Shown here: positions 1 to 11,047 of the stretch, piece after piece
Position numbering within the stretch: the first letter of the stretch is position 1
Layout: each line of letters begins with the position of its first letter
Source: Selaginella moellendorffii
Taxonomy: Eukaryota; Streptophyta; Lycopodiopsida; Selaginellales; Selaginellaceae
DNA length: 64,000 bases
NCBI RefSeq assembly: GCF_000143415.4
Contig: NW_003314312.1
Coordinates: 1,095,580 to 1,159,579 of the forward strand
Direction: 5' to 3'
Made by a program: the position numbers and the translations under genes
The notes under the pieces: generated by a model
What the model was told of the DNA's origin: nothing
Seen by the model: only the letters and a program-made list of their open reading frames with translations
Database searches by the model: none

Positions 1-1
1 G

Positions 2-1771
2 GAGGGTCGGCTCGTGGATGGAAGCTTGGTGAAGCTGGATTGCCTGGAGAGAGGCATGGAGGTCCACTCTTGCGCGTCCAAGGCTGGGTGTGACTCGGAG
101 CTCTTGGTGGCGAGCAGCCTGGTTGATATGTACGCGAAGTGTGGGAGCATGGCGAACGCTCGCAACATTTTCAGCTCGATACTTCACAGGGACGTGGTTT
201 GCTGGACGAGTTTGATCCAGGGATACGCAGAGAATGGACACGGCGAGGAGGCTCTGGATTTGTTTTCAGCCATGTCTGGCGAGTGCGAGCCAAATGCCCG
301 GACTTTCGTGGCCGTGCTGCTCGCCTGCGCGAGCTTGGCTTCTCGAGAAGTTGGCCGGATGATCGCAGATCATGGGAAAGCTAGTGTGAAAGTCAGGTGC
401 TTGGAGATTGCAATGGCTACACACTCGAGAGCTGCGAAGATGATCAATTGTCTGGAGCTGGACGTTTTCGTGGCGAGCAGCTTGGTAGATGCCTACGCAA
501 AGTGTGGGAGCTTGGTGGACGCTCGCATGGCGTTCGATAGAATGCGGCACAGGGACGTGGTTCTTTGGACTTCTCTGCTGCTCGGCTATGTTGACAATGA
601 AGAGTGCGAGCTGGCTCTCGAGCTATTCGAGTTTATGGTTGCCGAAGGTTGTAAACCGGGTGCTCAGAGTTTTGTTGCTGGATTGGTGGCATGCGCGAGA
701 TTGGCAGTTGAGGAAGAAGAAGAGACCACGCAAAGTATAGAAGTAAGGCGAGTGAAACTGACAAGCCTCGACAAAGGAATGGCGATCCATTCTCGAGCTT
801 ACACAAACTTGGGCTGTTGTGACTCCAACGTTTTCCTGGGAAACACGCTGGTGGACATGTACTCCAAGTGTGGCAGCCTCCTCGACGCTCGCATCGTCTT
901 CGACCGGATGTTCCACCGCAGCATCGCGTCCTGGAACGCACTGATAGCAGGGTATGCTGAGAACCGAGAAGCCGAGCTCGCGCTGGAGCTCTTCTCGCGG
1001 CTCGAGTGCGCTCCAAACGCAGTAACTTACGCTGCCGCGCTGCTGGCCTGCACGGAGCTGGCGACTCTAGAGTTCGGGAAGGCAATCCACGCTGCTATCA
1101 TCCGCTGCGCGCTCGAGAGCGATGAATTGGTGGCGAACAAGCTGGTGGATCTCTACGGCAGGTGTGGCTGCATGGTGGACGCGGAGATCATCGTTTCTAC
1201 GCTTGGAGAGCCGACGGTAGTGTCTTGGAACGCACTGATAGCAGGATATAGTCGCCAGGCCGAGGCTTCGAGCCGGGCTTTTAGCGCGTTCCAGAGGATG
1301 CGAGAGGAAGAATCAGTGGCTCCGAACGAGGTAACGTTTCTTTTGGTTCTCACAGCTTGCAGCCATGCCGGTTTAGTCGACATGGGCCAGGCTTGCTTCG
1401 ATGCCATGGTTTCTACGTACAACCTCACGCCTGGTATCGAGCACTATCACTGCTTGGCTGATATCTTTGGCCGTGCGAACCAGCTCGAGAAAGCTCTGGA
1501 GATTGTGACGAGCATGCCTTACAAGGCCACCTCGGTCAGCTGGAAAACAATCCTGGCCTCGTGTCGAAAGTGGCGGAATGTAGAAGCTGGGAAGTTTGCG
1601 TTTGATTCGCTACTTGCGCTTGAGGTTGATGGTCACAAGACTGCGGCATTTTTGCTCATGGCGAGTTTGTATGGGAGCCTTGATATGTGGGAGGAACAAG
1701 CCAAAGTACTCGAGGCCAGGAATATGCTCTTCGTAGATTCAGAGAGAGAAAAGTTTGGAAACAAAGAATGA
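2..1771 (+). CDS. PPR protein, PLS class with E-type end, 5' partial
   Basis: The reading frame is open to the left edge, so the start codon lies outside the window. The visible ~589 residues are tandem pentatricopeptide repeats of P, L and S type. Each block has the S-motif signature LVDMYAKCGS followed by an HRDVVxW element, for example near positions 130-215 and 480-570. The last ~100 residues carry the usual E-type end (EHYHCLADIFGRANQLEKAL, then an SW..ILASCRKW element). There is no DYW domain. Such proteins bind single-stranded organelle RNA, one repeat per base, and serve in editing, splicing or stability. Organelle targeting cannot be judged without the N-terminus. No introns are seen. 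A decayed copy of its repeats lies at 40827-41185. Other PPR functions cannot be separated by sequence alone. Confidence 0.88.
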   Translation, partial: EGRLVDGSLVKLDCLERGMEVHSCASKAGCDSELLVASSLVDMYAKCGSMANARNIFSSILHRDVVCWTSLIQGYAENGHGEEALDLFSAMSGECEPNARTFVAVLLACASLASREVGRMIADHGKASVKVRCLEIAMATHSRAAKMINCLELDVFVASSLVDAYAKCGSLVDARMAFDRMRHRDVVLWTSLLLGYVDNEECELALELFEFMVAEGCKPGAQSFVAGLVACARLAVEEEEETTQSIEVRRVKLTSLDKGMAIHSRAYTNLGCCDSNVFLGNTLVDMYSKCGSLLDARIVFDRMFHRSIASWNALIAGYAENREAELALELFSRLECAPNAVTYAAALLACTELATLEFGKAIHAAIIRCALESDELVANKLVDLYGRCGCMVDAEIIVSTLGEPTVVSWNALIAGYSRQAEASSRAFSAFQRMREEESVAPNEVTFLLVLTACSHAGLVDMGQACFDAMVSTYNLTPGIEHYHCLADIFGRANQLEKALEIVTSMPYKATSVSWKTILASCRKWRNVEAGKFAFDSLLALEVDGHKTAAFLLMASLYGSLDMWEEQAKVLEARNMLFVDSEREKFGNKE

Positions 1772-1899
1772 TCCTGAATTGAGTCGATTCAATCGAGGAA
1801 TAGAGAAAAATACCAGACGTGTCTTGACCATTGTCCATGTGTTTTGTGTGAGCTCAAGACGATACAGCCTTGATTATCGTAGAAGGTTTATAAGAGGGA

Positions 1900-3258
1900 A
1901 GCCATCTCCCTGCTGACTTTAGGAAAAGTACATTGGATGGCTGTAAAAGGAATTTTTCGGTTGTGGTACTGCTTCTTTTGGCTTGAGATCCTGCACGCTT
2001 CAAGACTTTAGCAACTCAGACTGGGCGGGATGTCCTACAATCTGATGGAGCAGTAAAAAACACACTGTGGCAGCGACTGTGAGTTCAGCCTGGCTTGCCT
2101 AGGAATTGGCTTACCAGGCTCACAGAGTAAGCAAGGTGCAGACCACAAGATACATAAGGCTGCCAATGGCACTGCAATAAAGTACGGCTGCCCATCTTGT
2201 TTTTCTCTTGCTCTGTAAAAGGAGACTTTTCACGAGAGAGTTTCAAACCTACGACCATCGGTGGTGGAGCAGGAGAGCATCGCTCCATGGAAAATTGTTG
2301 GAGGATATCCTTGTTCTGGTGAAGAACGAGAGAGCTGTCCCGGCGGTCAGGCAGTAGTGTGCCTTTCCTGAATCTTTCATCTCAAAGTGAGAAGAGAAGA
2401 TCTTCACTTGATCTCAGCCAGAAAGCTTGCACTGTTGCAAACAAGCAATAAACAGCAATTTAGATTGTGTTATCTCCAACTTTCTTGTAATAAAGATTGG
2501 GGTTGTTTTTGCTTCTGAAAAATCCACTTGTGAGTAAAGAAAAGTCTTCAAGCTTTTTGTACCACTGGCAAGAAGCTTGTTTCAATACATAAATTGCCTT
2601 GTTGAGTCTCCAGACATGGCTTTCCCTTCCCGGAACTTTGTAGCCTTCTGGCTGCATTTCTTCCTCAAGTTCTCCATTGAGGAATGCATCCATCATGCCA
2701 GCAATGTACGGATTGTGGTCAGTTTCACCACATATGCAAAGGTGTCAGTGTAATCAGTCCCAGTTACTTGTAACCCTTGGCCATATGGAACAGTCTGGAT
2801 TTGTGGGAATCCACATGGATTTCACCAGCTTTCTGCCAAGAGGAGCTTTAGAGACTAAATAAAAAGTGTGATGTTTGACAAGAGAAGTGTACACTTCACC
2901 AAAATCCAAATGCCACTTTTCCTTGTCTTGTGAAGCCATAGCCTCACCAGAGCTGTGTGGAATCAAGTAAGGTTTGAACCAAGGACTCTGGTACATCTTG
3001 GACGGCAGCAAGCATCGTCTCAAGAAGCTGGCTGAGCGTCTAAGAACTGGTGGTTCTTGTGGCTGTGCATCTGATTGTGGCAGCACAGAAAATTGGAGGT
3101 CACCAGCCTGGAATGAGTGGTGGATTGTCTCCCGAAACCATAGCGCCAGGTGCAACAACGCTTGCTGGTGCTGGAAGAGGTGGCTGAACCATGATTGGAA
3201 CAATGTGGGAGTGAAAAAGACCACACAGCCACGACGGATCGTCACGATAAACTCCTAA
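1900..3258 (-). mobile_element. Degraded Ty1/copia reverse-transcriptase region
   Basis: Read on the minus strand from about 3250 down to 1900, broken frames follow the order of a copia RT domain. First comes a linker plus RT start (MASQDKEKWHLDFGEVYTSL, near 2950-2850). Next is the FLNGELEEE...PEGYKVPGRESHVWRLNKAI block (2690-2460), and then HQNKDILQQFSMERCSPA / MVVGLKLSRE (about 2330-2220). An LMYLVVCT-like stretch near 2150 follows. Several stops and frame changes interrupt it, so it is not functional. The same start-of-RT segment recurs in inverted orientation near 27600-28010. Confidence 0.75.
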
Positions 3259-3289
3259 ATTTTTTGGATCCCATATAGCATTTTAAACA

Positions 3290-3547
3290 TTAATATACAA
3301 TACATTTAACCGTCGTAACTGCAATACCACATAGCAGCGAACGATCTAATGGCAAGAGGACAGTGACAGAGGAAGAATCAAAGGGGCCAGGAAGGAACCC
3401 TTGGCTCAGGAGCGCGTGAGGGCCTTGGCAGTGCTGGTGCGAGTGGAGCGGAAAATCCAGGAGCGAAAGTGCCCACAATTTCTTTGCCCAGCCTGCAGGA
3501 AGGTGTGCCCTTGTTGTGGCCGGAGTTTTTCACTCCATGTCGTCCTT
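3290..3547. repeat. Module shared in inverted orientation with 27300-27540
   Basis: About 240 bases here are the reverse complement of 27300-27540, with shared landmarks such as the AGCGAACGATCTAATGGCAAG segment and the catggagtgaaaaactc end. It sits between RT-derived sequence and the large palindrome. No conserved protein is recognisable in it. It is treated as part of a composite, copia-derived repeat. Confidence 0.6.
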
Positions 3548-3548
3548 T

Positions 3549-4558
3549 CTAAATTCTCTGTTTAATCTATTCTTACGCAGCAGGAAATTCTGGGGGCTGG
3601 GAGAAACGTTCACGGGACAGAATTTCTCCACCTGAAAAACAAAAGTACCCTTTTGGCCAAGGATTGCTAGCCTATAGTGGATGGAACGACTCAACGTCCG
3701 GCTGCTGTGAATGTAACCCAATGGCTCGACTGGGATTCCAGGAACCAAAAAGCACTCTCAGTCATTGGGTTAGGTCTTGGGGATGAATTCGTTAGTCTCC
3801 TTGATCTCAGCAAAAACAGCCCACCAGAACTGGACATCCTCTACACAAATCTTGGCTGCAAAAGCTGCCAACTAAGGTCATGCTAACACAAAGGTTCTTT
3901 ATGCTGAAAATGCAACCTGATGACGTGATGGCCATTTACACTGGAAAGTTTAAGTGATGATCACTGAGCTGAAGGATGCAGAAGTAGTAATCACCATTGA
4001 TCAAGCTAAGGCATTCCTACTCAGCTCTTTCTTCTTTGAACTCTAAGAGCACCAATGTGAAAGGTTGGAGTTCAAGGGAGAAAGAGCTGAGTAGGAATGC
4101 CTTAGCTTGATCAATGGTGATTACTGCTTTTGCATCCTTCAGCTCAATGATCATCACTTAAACTTTCCAATGTACGTGGCCATCATGTCATTAAATTGCA
4201 TTCTCAGCATAAAGAACCTTTGTGTTAACATGACTTTAACTAGCAGATTTTGCAACCAAGATTTGTGTAGGGGATGTCCAATTCTGGTGGGCTGTTTTTG
4301 CTGAGATCAAGAAGATGAACGAATTCATCCCCAAGACCTAACCCAATAACTAAGAGTGCTTTTTAGTTCCTAGAATCCTAGTTGAGCCATTGGGTTACAT
4401 TCATAGCAGCTGGACAGTGAGTCATTCCATCCACTATAGGCTAGCAATCCTTGGCCAAAAGGGTACTTTCGTTTCTCAGGTGGAGAAATTTTGTCCCGTG
4501 AATGTTTCTCCAGCCCCTAGAATTTCCTGTTGCATAAGAATAGATTAAATAAGAATTT
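3549..4558. repeat. ~1-kb near-perfect palindrome of copia gag remnants
   Basis: Two arms of roughly 490 bp (about 3549-4043 and 4068-4558) are reverse complements of each other with scattered mismatches. They flank a ~24-base spacer. The plus-strand reading of the left arm carries copia gag (UBN2-type) remnants: a WLDWDSRNQKALSVIGLGLG stretch, then MLKMQPDDVMAIYTGKF and KDAEVVITIDQAKAFLLSS in broken frames. A transcript through it would fold into a very long hairpin. The origin could be head-to-head insertion of two fragments or a fold-back rearrangement. Confidence 0.8.
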
Positions 4559-4589
4559 TGCTACAAAAGCTGCTAATGCTAATGTAGTG

Positions 4590-4745
4590 CACCTTATCTC
4601 TCTCCCCTTAAGCTAACTGAAAAAGGGGCAATTACTTGCTGAGAGAGCCTTTAGTGGCTATTTTATCCCCATTTATCCCCCAAGGTTCCAAGGATCCATG
4701 GTGACAGTATATTTAAATCTCATCCCATGATCACATACGCTACAC
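4590..4745 (+). repeat. Dispersed ~150-bp repeat, copy 1
   Basis: This segment (aagctaactgaaaaaggggc ... catcccatgatcacat) recurs at 25200-25360 in the same orientation and at 7570-7720 inverted, with a partial inverted copy at 7955-8035. Its position beside copia remnants suggests part of an LTR or a small non-autonomous element. I could not fix its ends. Confidence 0.6.
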
Positions 4746-4747
4746 TC

Positions 4748-5040
4748 ACCCCCTCTTCAGAGATGTCAATGTCCTCATTGACTATTGATTAGCAACCCCT
4801 ACTAAGCCAAGGGGAACCAACACCTTCCCCTTCAGAGATGTCAATGTCCTCACCCCCTCTTTGGAGATGTCAATGTCTTCATTGACTATTGATTAGCAAC
4901 CCCTACTGAGCCAAAGGGAATCAGCACTTCCCCCTTCAGAGATGTCAATGTCCTTATTGACTATTGTTTAACAACCCCTATTGAGCCAAGGGGAACCAAC
5001 ACCTCTATATCCACACTCAATTTACCAATTCTTCCATTGT
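4748..5040. repeat. Short tandem array, ~80-bp unit
   Basis: Three nearly full units and one truncated unit share the core agagatgtcaatgtcctcat, then gactattgattagcaacccc, then a gccaaggggaaccaacacct end. The second unit is cut after the first 25 or so bases, giving irregular spacing. No protein is predicted. It lies directly downstream of the dispersed repeat at 4590-4745. Confidence 0.7.
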
Positions 5041-5099
5041 GTAAACCAGCTATTCCATGTGAGGCAACTAATCATCCACTTATGATCACATGCGTTACA

Positions 5100-5760
5100 G
5101 CTAAGGTCGTGTTAACACAAACACTGAGAATGCAACTTGATGACACTTACATTGGAAAGTTTAACCAATGATCATTGAGCTAAAGGATGCAATCACTATT
5201 GATCAAGCTAAAGCATTCCTACTCAGCTCTTTCTCCCTTGAACTCCAACCTTTGACATTTATGCTCTCAACTGTGCCTGGAAAGGACTTGGAATCACTCT
5301 ATTTAGACTTGATCGAGGAAGAATGCAAGTAGAACAAGTGGAAAGGCAAGGTGCCCTCTCAACTTGCTTTATGTGTGGAGCAAGCCTTGTTTATTAGCAA
5401 GCAATGGAGTGGGAAGAAATGAGAAAGGGCTATTTTGTTTCTTTCCACCCAACTGCTTACTAATAAAAAAGCTTGCTCCACATGTGAAGTAGCCTTAAAG
5501 GGCACTTTGCCTTTCCACTCACTCATTCTACTTGCATTTTCCATGGACATATGCACAAAATTATCTATTGAGAGTGGAGAGTACCTTGATCAATCCCGAG
5601 GAGGAGAAAGCATCTAGAGCAGTCTATCACTCTATGGTTGGCAATGTGATCTATCTGGTAATTTTCACTTGGCCTGACCTTGCATATGTTGTGAGACCAG
5701 TGGCAAAGTACCTGGACCATCACACTGGCAGGCTTTGAAACATATAATGAGGTATGTGGT
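5100..5760 (+). mobile_element. Copia gag / palindrome / RT composite fragment
   Basis: Plus-strand gag remnants (IDQAKAFLLSS, then LQPLTFMLSTVPGKDLESLY) run to about 5340. They are followed by an imperfect palindrome of two ~75-100 bp arms centred near 5428 (about 5330-5535). After it comes a short RT end fragment (GNVIYLVIFTWPDLAYVVR, 5640-5700). The same three parts occur at 26100-26890, where the palindrome and gag part are inverted relative to this copy. Stops and frame breaks make it non-coding today. Confidence 0.65.
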
Positions 5761-5859
5761 AGGGACTAACCAGCACTAATCCTGGTCACTGCCCTTGGAT
5801 GGCTTCATAGCCAAATTCCTAGGGTTTGCAGTCAGACACTACAATTTAGAGGAGAATCT

Positions 5860-6115
5860 CCAAATGGGAGTTTCTATGATTGCATGACAAGTTTTTCCTG
5901 TACTTCCAATACCTACAAAGAATTCCAAGATTGCAACTGCATCATGAGTTGAGAGTTGATGTAAGCCACTATAAATAAAATTGCAATGGAGTCTATTGCC
6001 CATCCCCGTTCAAAATTCATAGCTGTGATGAATGGATCAGAAATACGATGATGGAAATTAGGACAGAGAGCACTAGCCATGCTAGGCTATTTTCAAGCTT
6101 CTTGAGATTTTGAGA
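5860..6115. repeat. Dispersed repeat related to 19080-19460 and 38385-38665
   Basis: About 250 bases match 19110-19405 closely, including the gttgagagttgatgtaagcc and gaatggatcagaaat segments, and a more distant copy lies near 38400-38460. The right end (ttttcaagcttcttgagatttt) resembles a worn piece of the molybdate-transporter coding sequence, which is clearer in the other two copies. Confidence 0.55.
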
Positions 6116-6599
6116 AAAGTGGTTAGGCTATTTCACCCCACATTCTACAAAGCCAAAAAAGTGAAATTGGCTAATGTTATCAAGGAGGAGTGCAAGAAAA
6201 ACACCAATAACATCTCTAGCTAGTGCCAAGGGAAAAGATGCCCAAGAGGGTGGTGTGGTTATACAGAGAGTGAGTAAGGCAAGCCCAAGATCAAGAAAAG
6301 AGGAAGGAGTGAACATTCTTTTTCTGTGGGAGGATTATGATTGGCACATGCCAAAGCTTGGGTGGCAATAACAACCAATCTTTCTAAGGTGACTTCACGT
6401 TTTTCCAATGAGGGAGACTTTTTTCATATGTGGATGTTAATACTTGTAAATTTTGCATAAAAGAGGCCATTCCATCAAATAGTATTGCTAAGAGGAATCT
6501 CCGAGAGTGGGAGTGGAACTCCAAATGAAGTTCTCGAGGGATGAGCATGAAGCAATCGGTGAATGAATCTCTAAAAAGGGGCATAAGAAGGGACACATG
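6116..6599. other. Non-coding, transposon-like filler
   Basis: Only short, broken frames are present and none matches a family I recognise. The base composition and context, between copia remnants and a minisatellite, suggest old repeat DNA. Confidence 0.4.
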
Positions 6600-6970
6600 G
6601 CAAGTGTCATGACATATGGAAATGTCAAGAACGAGTCTGAAATGGAGTTTGAGATAAAGTTTGATATGGACCTAAGACGGACCCAATATGAACCCAAGAT
6701 GGAGTTCGAGATGGAGTCCAAAATGGGCCCAAGATGAAGTCTGAGATGGACCCGAGATGGAGTCCGAGATGGACTCGAGATGGAGTTTGAGGTCAAGTTC
6801 GAAATGGACTTGAGATAGAGTCCAAGATGGAGTCTGAGATGGACCCAAGATGGAGTCCAAGGTCGAGTCCGAGATGGACCCGAGATGGAGTCTAAGACCG
6901 AGACAAAGACCGAGTCCAAGACCAAGTTCAAAACCAAGTCCAAGTCCAAGTCTGAATTCGAGTCCAAAGG
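6600..6970. repeat. Degenerate 12-bp minisatellite
   Basis: Roughly thirty imperfect copies of a 12-base unit close to CGAGATGGACTC / CCAAGATGGAGT run through this stretch and become more divergent (accgagtccaagacc) at the right end. Long open frames on both strands are by-products of the period, a multiple of three, and are not taken as genes. Confidence 0.75.
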
Positions 6971-7569
6971 TGAAAACCCAAAGCGATCGTCTCCCAAACC
7001 CTAGAGGGTTTGGTGAACTTCAAAAGTATAGTAGGGGGAGGACTCCAGTGGAGCTAGTTTAGCCAAGAAAGGCTAGTGTGACCAAGGAAGGTTATACCCA
7101 TATGTTGGGTGGTAATATAACTAGTAAGGAGTTCAAGGCTAGAGTGAATATGGACAGACAAATGAAGTAGTTTGGTGAAGTGTTCAAAAGCCAGCTCTAG
7201 CTCCCCTGGGAGATTAAATGGTCGATGCTCCTAATCTAAGTGTGGGTGGCACTACCTACTTGGATATTTGGCGTGGCTTAACAGAACCTTGCTCTAGCCC
7301 CATAGCTAGGGCACCGAAAAGCAGAAGGTGGGAAGAGTATCTATGAGTTTTATATAGGGCCACAATGTTCCAAAATGTTATCCTAAAGTCTTAGACTGTG
7401 GAAAGGAAGAGGAGCAATCCTCTAGTGTAGTGACCAAGGATACAATCATATAGTGAGGAAGTCCTAGAGGATAGTGCGATTTAGTAGTCAAGCTTTTGGG
7501 GCCTTGGCCTAATGGCGGTGTTAGCGAGCATGGCCACGGATGAAGAGGGACTTTGTGGGGATGGAAGAA

Positions 7570-7720
7570 GGTGTAGCGCATGTGATCATGGGATGAGATT
7601 TAAATATACTATCACCATAGATCTTTGGAACCTTGGGGGATAAATGAGGATAAAATAGCCACTAAAAGCTCTCTTATCAAGCAATTGCCCTTTTTCCAAT
7701 TGGTTTAAAAGGAAAAAGAT
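7570..7720 (-). repeat. Dispersed ~150-bp repeat, copy 2 (inverted)
   Basis: This is the reverse complement of 4590-4745, sharing the gatcatgggatgagatttaa and ggggataaatgaggataaaa segments. A shorter inverted piece of the same repeat follows at 7955-8035. Confidence 0.6.
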
Positions 7721-7828
7721 AAATTAGTGGCTACTTAAAAATATAATATACCTTTGAGCAAGGTATATTCTTACCCATAAATTTGAAATCGTATGTATTG
7801 GGCATCCATGTATACATCCTTCCTTTTA

Positions 7829-7957
7829 TATGGAGTATTCACGGATAAAGGACTAGTTAGATATATTCTTTTGTGTGAAGTATTTATGGACAAAGGACTA
7901 GTTAAATATATTCTTTTTGTGGAGTATTCACGAACAAAGGACTAGTTAAATATATTG
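7829..7957. repeat. Tandem triplication, ~50-bp unit
   Basis: Three successive units contain a gagtattcacggataaagga-like core followed by ctagttaaatatattc. The third abuts the partial dispersed repeat at 7955-8035. No coding potential is seen. Confidence 0.65.
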
Positions 7958-8189
7958 TCATCGTGGATCCTTGGAACTTGGGGGATAAATAGGGATAAAA
8001 TAGCTATTAAAGGCTTTTTTATAAAGTGTGCTACAAAAGGGATATTAGGGAAGGGTGTTCCTTATGTCTCCAAGCATCCTAAAAGTGCTAAAAAGTGGTC
8101 AAGGGATGACCACTCATGGATAGATAACCCAGTTTTTGAGAGATGGGATTGTGATGTATGTGGTCTTGGACTATTATTATGACAAGGGT

Positions 8190-9240
8190 GAATGGGCATA
8201 GCCTTAATGTAACGAGCTGATATATTAGTGGTACCCTTGAGTGTCGGTCATGGGATCAAACATGTGGAACACTTGAACCAAATGCAAAAGCTAAGTGGCA
8301 TAAATGCCATTCACGGGGCTAACAAGTCTTTAAGTTCTAAATGTAACTTATAGAGGTTATGAGTGAGACTCCTCCAAGTGGTCCGAAGTGTGGTTATGTA
8401 TCTAAAGTAGAATAGAAAATTTAATCAATTACAATGATCTAGCAAGTTCAAAAATTGAGGAAAAATAAAGTTGCTACCATCCAAAATCAATGCATAATAG
8501 TTTTGGAACTACAAGTATTGCACTAGACAATAATAATATGGAAGAAAGGCAATGTTATGCCATGGTTAATTTAATAGAAAATTGTACCAGATAGGTATTC
8601 TAGTGTCCACCAAGTGATGTCTCTATAACTTACAATAGCATGTTTGTTCTTACTATAAATTACATACAAATGATTCCCCACCTTGAATCTTTTAAGGAAT
8701 GCCTAAATTTCTTAGAAGCACAAAAAAGATTCAAATATCTTTGGGAAGTTAGCTTTCAAGAGAAATGGCCATCTTGGTAAGAATTAGGATTAGATTGCCA
8801 CTTTGTTCATATTAATATAACATATATAATTTTCACACTTTATAATGATTTACCATAGGATAAGATATAAAAAGGCAATAAAGTAGGGCAAGAGTTTTAA
8901 TGCCTTAAACCATTAAATAAAAGGACAAAAAGAGCAAAAGAATAAAAGCATAAAGTAACTCCTAAATATACAAAAAGACATTAAAACCATTTAATATCTT
9001 GATAATCTAGTGTTATTTTAACATATTGCTAGATAATATCTCACATTGGTCAACTATGCTTGACCTACCTACTATCCTTACTATGCATTTCTTCACACAA
9101 TTTGCAACAATAAAGCATGATGGCATTCAGCTCGAGTGAGTCTTGAATGAATTGGTCCCTGGATCTAAACAATCAGTGTCAATCAATCGAAATATTTTGA
9201 CGAGAACAAGCAATGTGTAACTGTCTTGCACCTCCTTGTG
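8190..9240. other. AT-rich gene-free stretch
   Basis: This kilobase holds no sustained open frame or recognisable domain on either strand. Composition is strongly AT-rich, unlike the genic block that begins at 9.3 kb. I see no clear repeat boundaries or RNA gene in it. Confidence 0.5.
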
Positions 9241-9311
9241 ATCCGGCTTTCACCAGGACCCGTCCCAATGCACATTGTAGAGCAAGAGAGTTTCATGAGA
9301 GATTTTCCTAC

Positions 9312-9629
9312 CTTGAGTTCTTCCAGCAGTGATCTCGTATTGGCAATCTCCAGGTGCTTGCTCTCCAGTCTTGTCTGCGAAAGAAAGGAGATATTTCAAT
9401 CGGCAATATTTTCCACCTGTCGCGACTGGATCGTGGCGTCCACCCCGAGGCACTTGAGCTCCTCCTCCGCGGATTTCTTGCGCGCTTTCTTCGTTTCCAA
9501 CTCCGATCTTGCGTGCTCCCGTTGCGACATGAGAGCTGTTCTACATGTGGCCCTCTGCATGGACTTCGATTTCCAGCACTGGAAAGAAGAAATCCTGCTA
9601 TACCTCCGAAAGGCTGATCCCTGGCGCAT
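9312..9629 (-). CDS. Small coiled-coil protein, 3' end unresolved
   Basis: On the minus strand two exons join cleanly. Exon 9629-9417 (71 codons from an ATG) joins exon 9374-9312 through a 42-base GT/AG intron with a pyrimidine-rich acceptor. The joined product is rich in K, E, R and L (ELETKKARKKSAEEELKCLG, then TRLESKHLEIANTRSLLEEL), a typical coiled coil. Further exons or a stop after 9312 could not be fixed; readthrough gives a stop within ~50 codons. An upstream ATG at 9694 opens a different frame. The gene is divergent from the one at 9802, so they may share a promoter. Family not recognised. Confidence 0.5.
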
Positions 9630-9801
9630 CCCTGGACGAGGGAAAGAATGCGGCCCCGCTGTGCTGGAGGAGGAGCAGGGGCGCCGCCCGCCATTGCAAG
9701 CGCGCGATTTGGCGCTCTGACAACCTCGAAAGATTTTTAGGGTTCTTGAGAAGAATGGAGGAAGAAGGCGAGGGTATAGGCGCGTGACGCGCGCCGAGTT
9801 T

Positions 9802-10735
9802 ATGCTCCAGCATCTCCTCGATGGACAGCTCTCTACTTCTGCAAGGTATGTTCGATCGATCGATCGATGGATCGCGCGAGTCTATGGTTTATTTGGCTCA
9901 CTTTTTTGCTGGATGGATAGATTAGAGCAAATGGAATTCAAGGGAGCTACGCAATCTTTCTATCGAGGCATTCACGGGGCTGGAGGAGTCTCGGCTTTGG
10001 CAGAATTTCGCTCGCAACAGGACGAGGGGGAGATCCAAAAGCCTGAGGTGAATATTTTCTTTCTTTGTTCTGGTAGCTATAGTTTTGTGTTCTTAACTTT
10101 GATGAAAAATGCAAACGCCAGAGATATGGTCCAGACCCGGTGTTCTTGCAAAGCCAAGAGATGGAACGAATGAAGCAAGCTCTTGCTCGAGGGAGCTCCA
10201 TAGCTGTGAAGCAAGAAATGGGACGCCATGAGAAGGAGCTGGAAATTTCTTTGATCGAAGGAAAGGAGAGATTGCAAGCTATAGCACATCTTACTGTGGA
10301 AGGTATTCTTCAGTATTTGTTTTGATCCAGGTGTTTCTCTCCGGAAACCTTTGCCTGAGCTCAGCGTCGTTTGCGCCGGAGGTAGTTTTCACTGTCGCCA
10401 ACTTCCTTTCATTCTTTTGATTTTGTGTTATTTTTGAAAACTAGGAACGAGCACGAATGCAACCTGGGAAAGAGATTTCGAGATCGTCATCGAAAGTGTT
10501 TTCATCCTCAGCTCCACCACTGCTGGATCTGGATGAAACCACTCTGAACGCTATGAAAACTGGGAACGAGGAAAACAATCCTCTGAAGAGACTATCATCT
10601 CGAACCGGCTTCCTCTCAAGGAGTTGCAGGAATGGTCGGATGGAAAGTTTCGAAACCACCAGCAGAAACGTAAGCTCATTCTGTGGCTTAGATCTCCTTG
10701 TCAAGCCTGAGTCGCTTCTTTCGCAGGTTCTCTGA
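9802..10735 (+). CDS. Small unknown protein, multi-exon, exon model incomplete
   Basis: Exons 9802-9845, 9921-10047 and 10122-10302 splice in frame with GT/AG introns of 75 and 74 bases. They give a charged, probably helical protein (start MLQHLLDGQLSTSARLEQME; later RYGPDPVFLQSQEMERMKQA and EMGRHEKELEISLIEGKERL). A further open exon at about 10445-10675 (PPLLDLDETTLNAMKTGNEE) and one near 10735-10860 (CPKVTEEDLAALFLRYKKQR) probably belong to it. I could not join them in a single frame with certainty, so the end is provisional. No domain is recognised. The start ATG lies only ~170 bases from the divergent coiled-coil gene. Confidence 0.5.
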
Positions 10736-11047
10736 TCTGTGCCCGAAAGTCACAGAGGAGGATCTAGCCGCATTGTTTCTTCGATATAAGAAACAACGAT
10801 CAAATTCTTTTCCGACTAATGCAAAAAGGACGAAAAGGATCGAGCCTTTTTTGCATTCCCAGGTTCGCATCTTGTTTGTCATGTCAGCACGTGAAATCTT
10901 GAACATGTAGTGGCAGCAACCTGTGCATTGCAACATGCGGTAATCGTGGAATATGCCCGAGGCAAAAAATAACAAGCGCGGGTTAAAATAGATGATCGTC
11001 AAAATGACCAAAGGTTTGTATTTTTCTTTTCGGTTTTTCCTTTTCTC

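Noticed and set aside
6488-6997. Repetitive minus-strand frame (Ser/Leu/Asp/Arg) that looks like a structural protein
   Set aside because: It is produced by a 12-bp minisatellite, whose period is a multiple of three and keeps all frames open; no start context or homology.
7955-8182. 75-codon frame with a Trp/Cys-rich end
   Set aside because: It starts inside a dispersed repeat and has no recognisable domain; not enough to call a gene.
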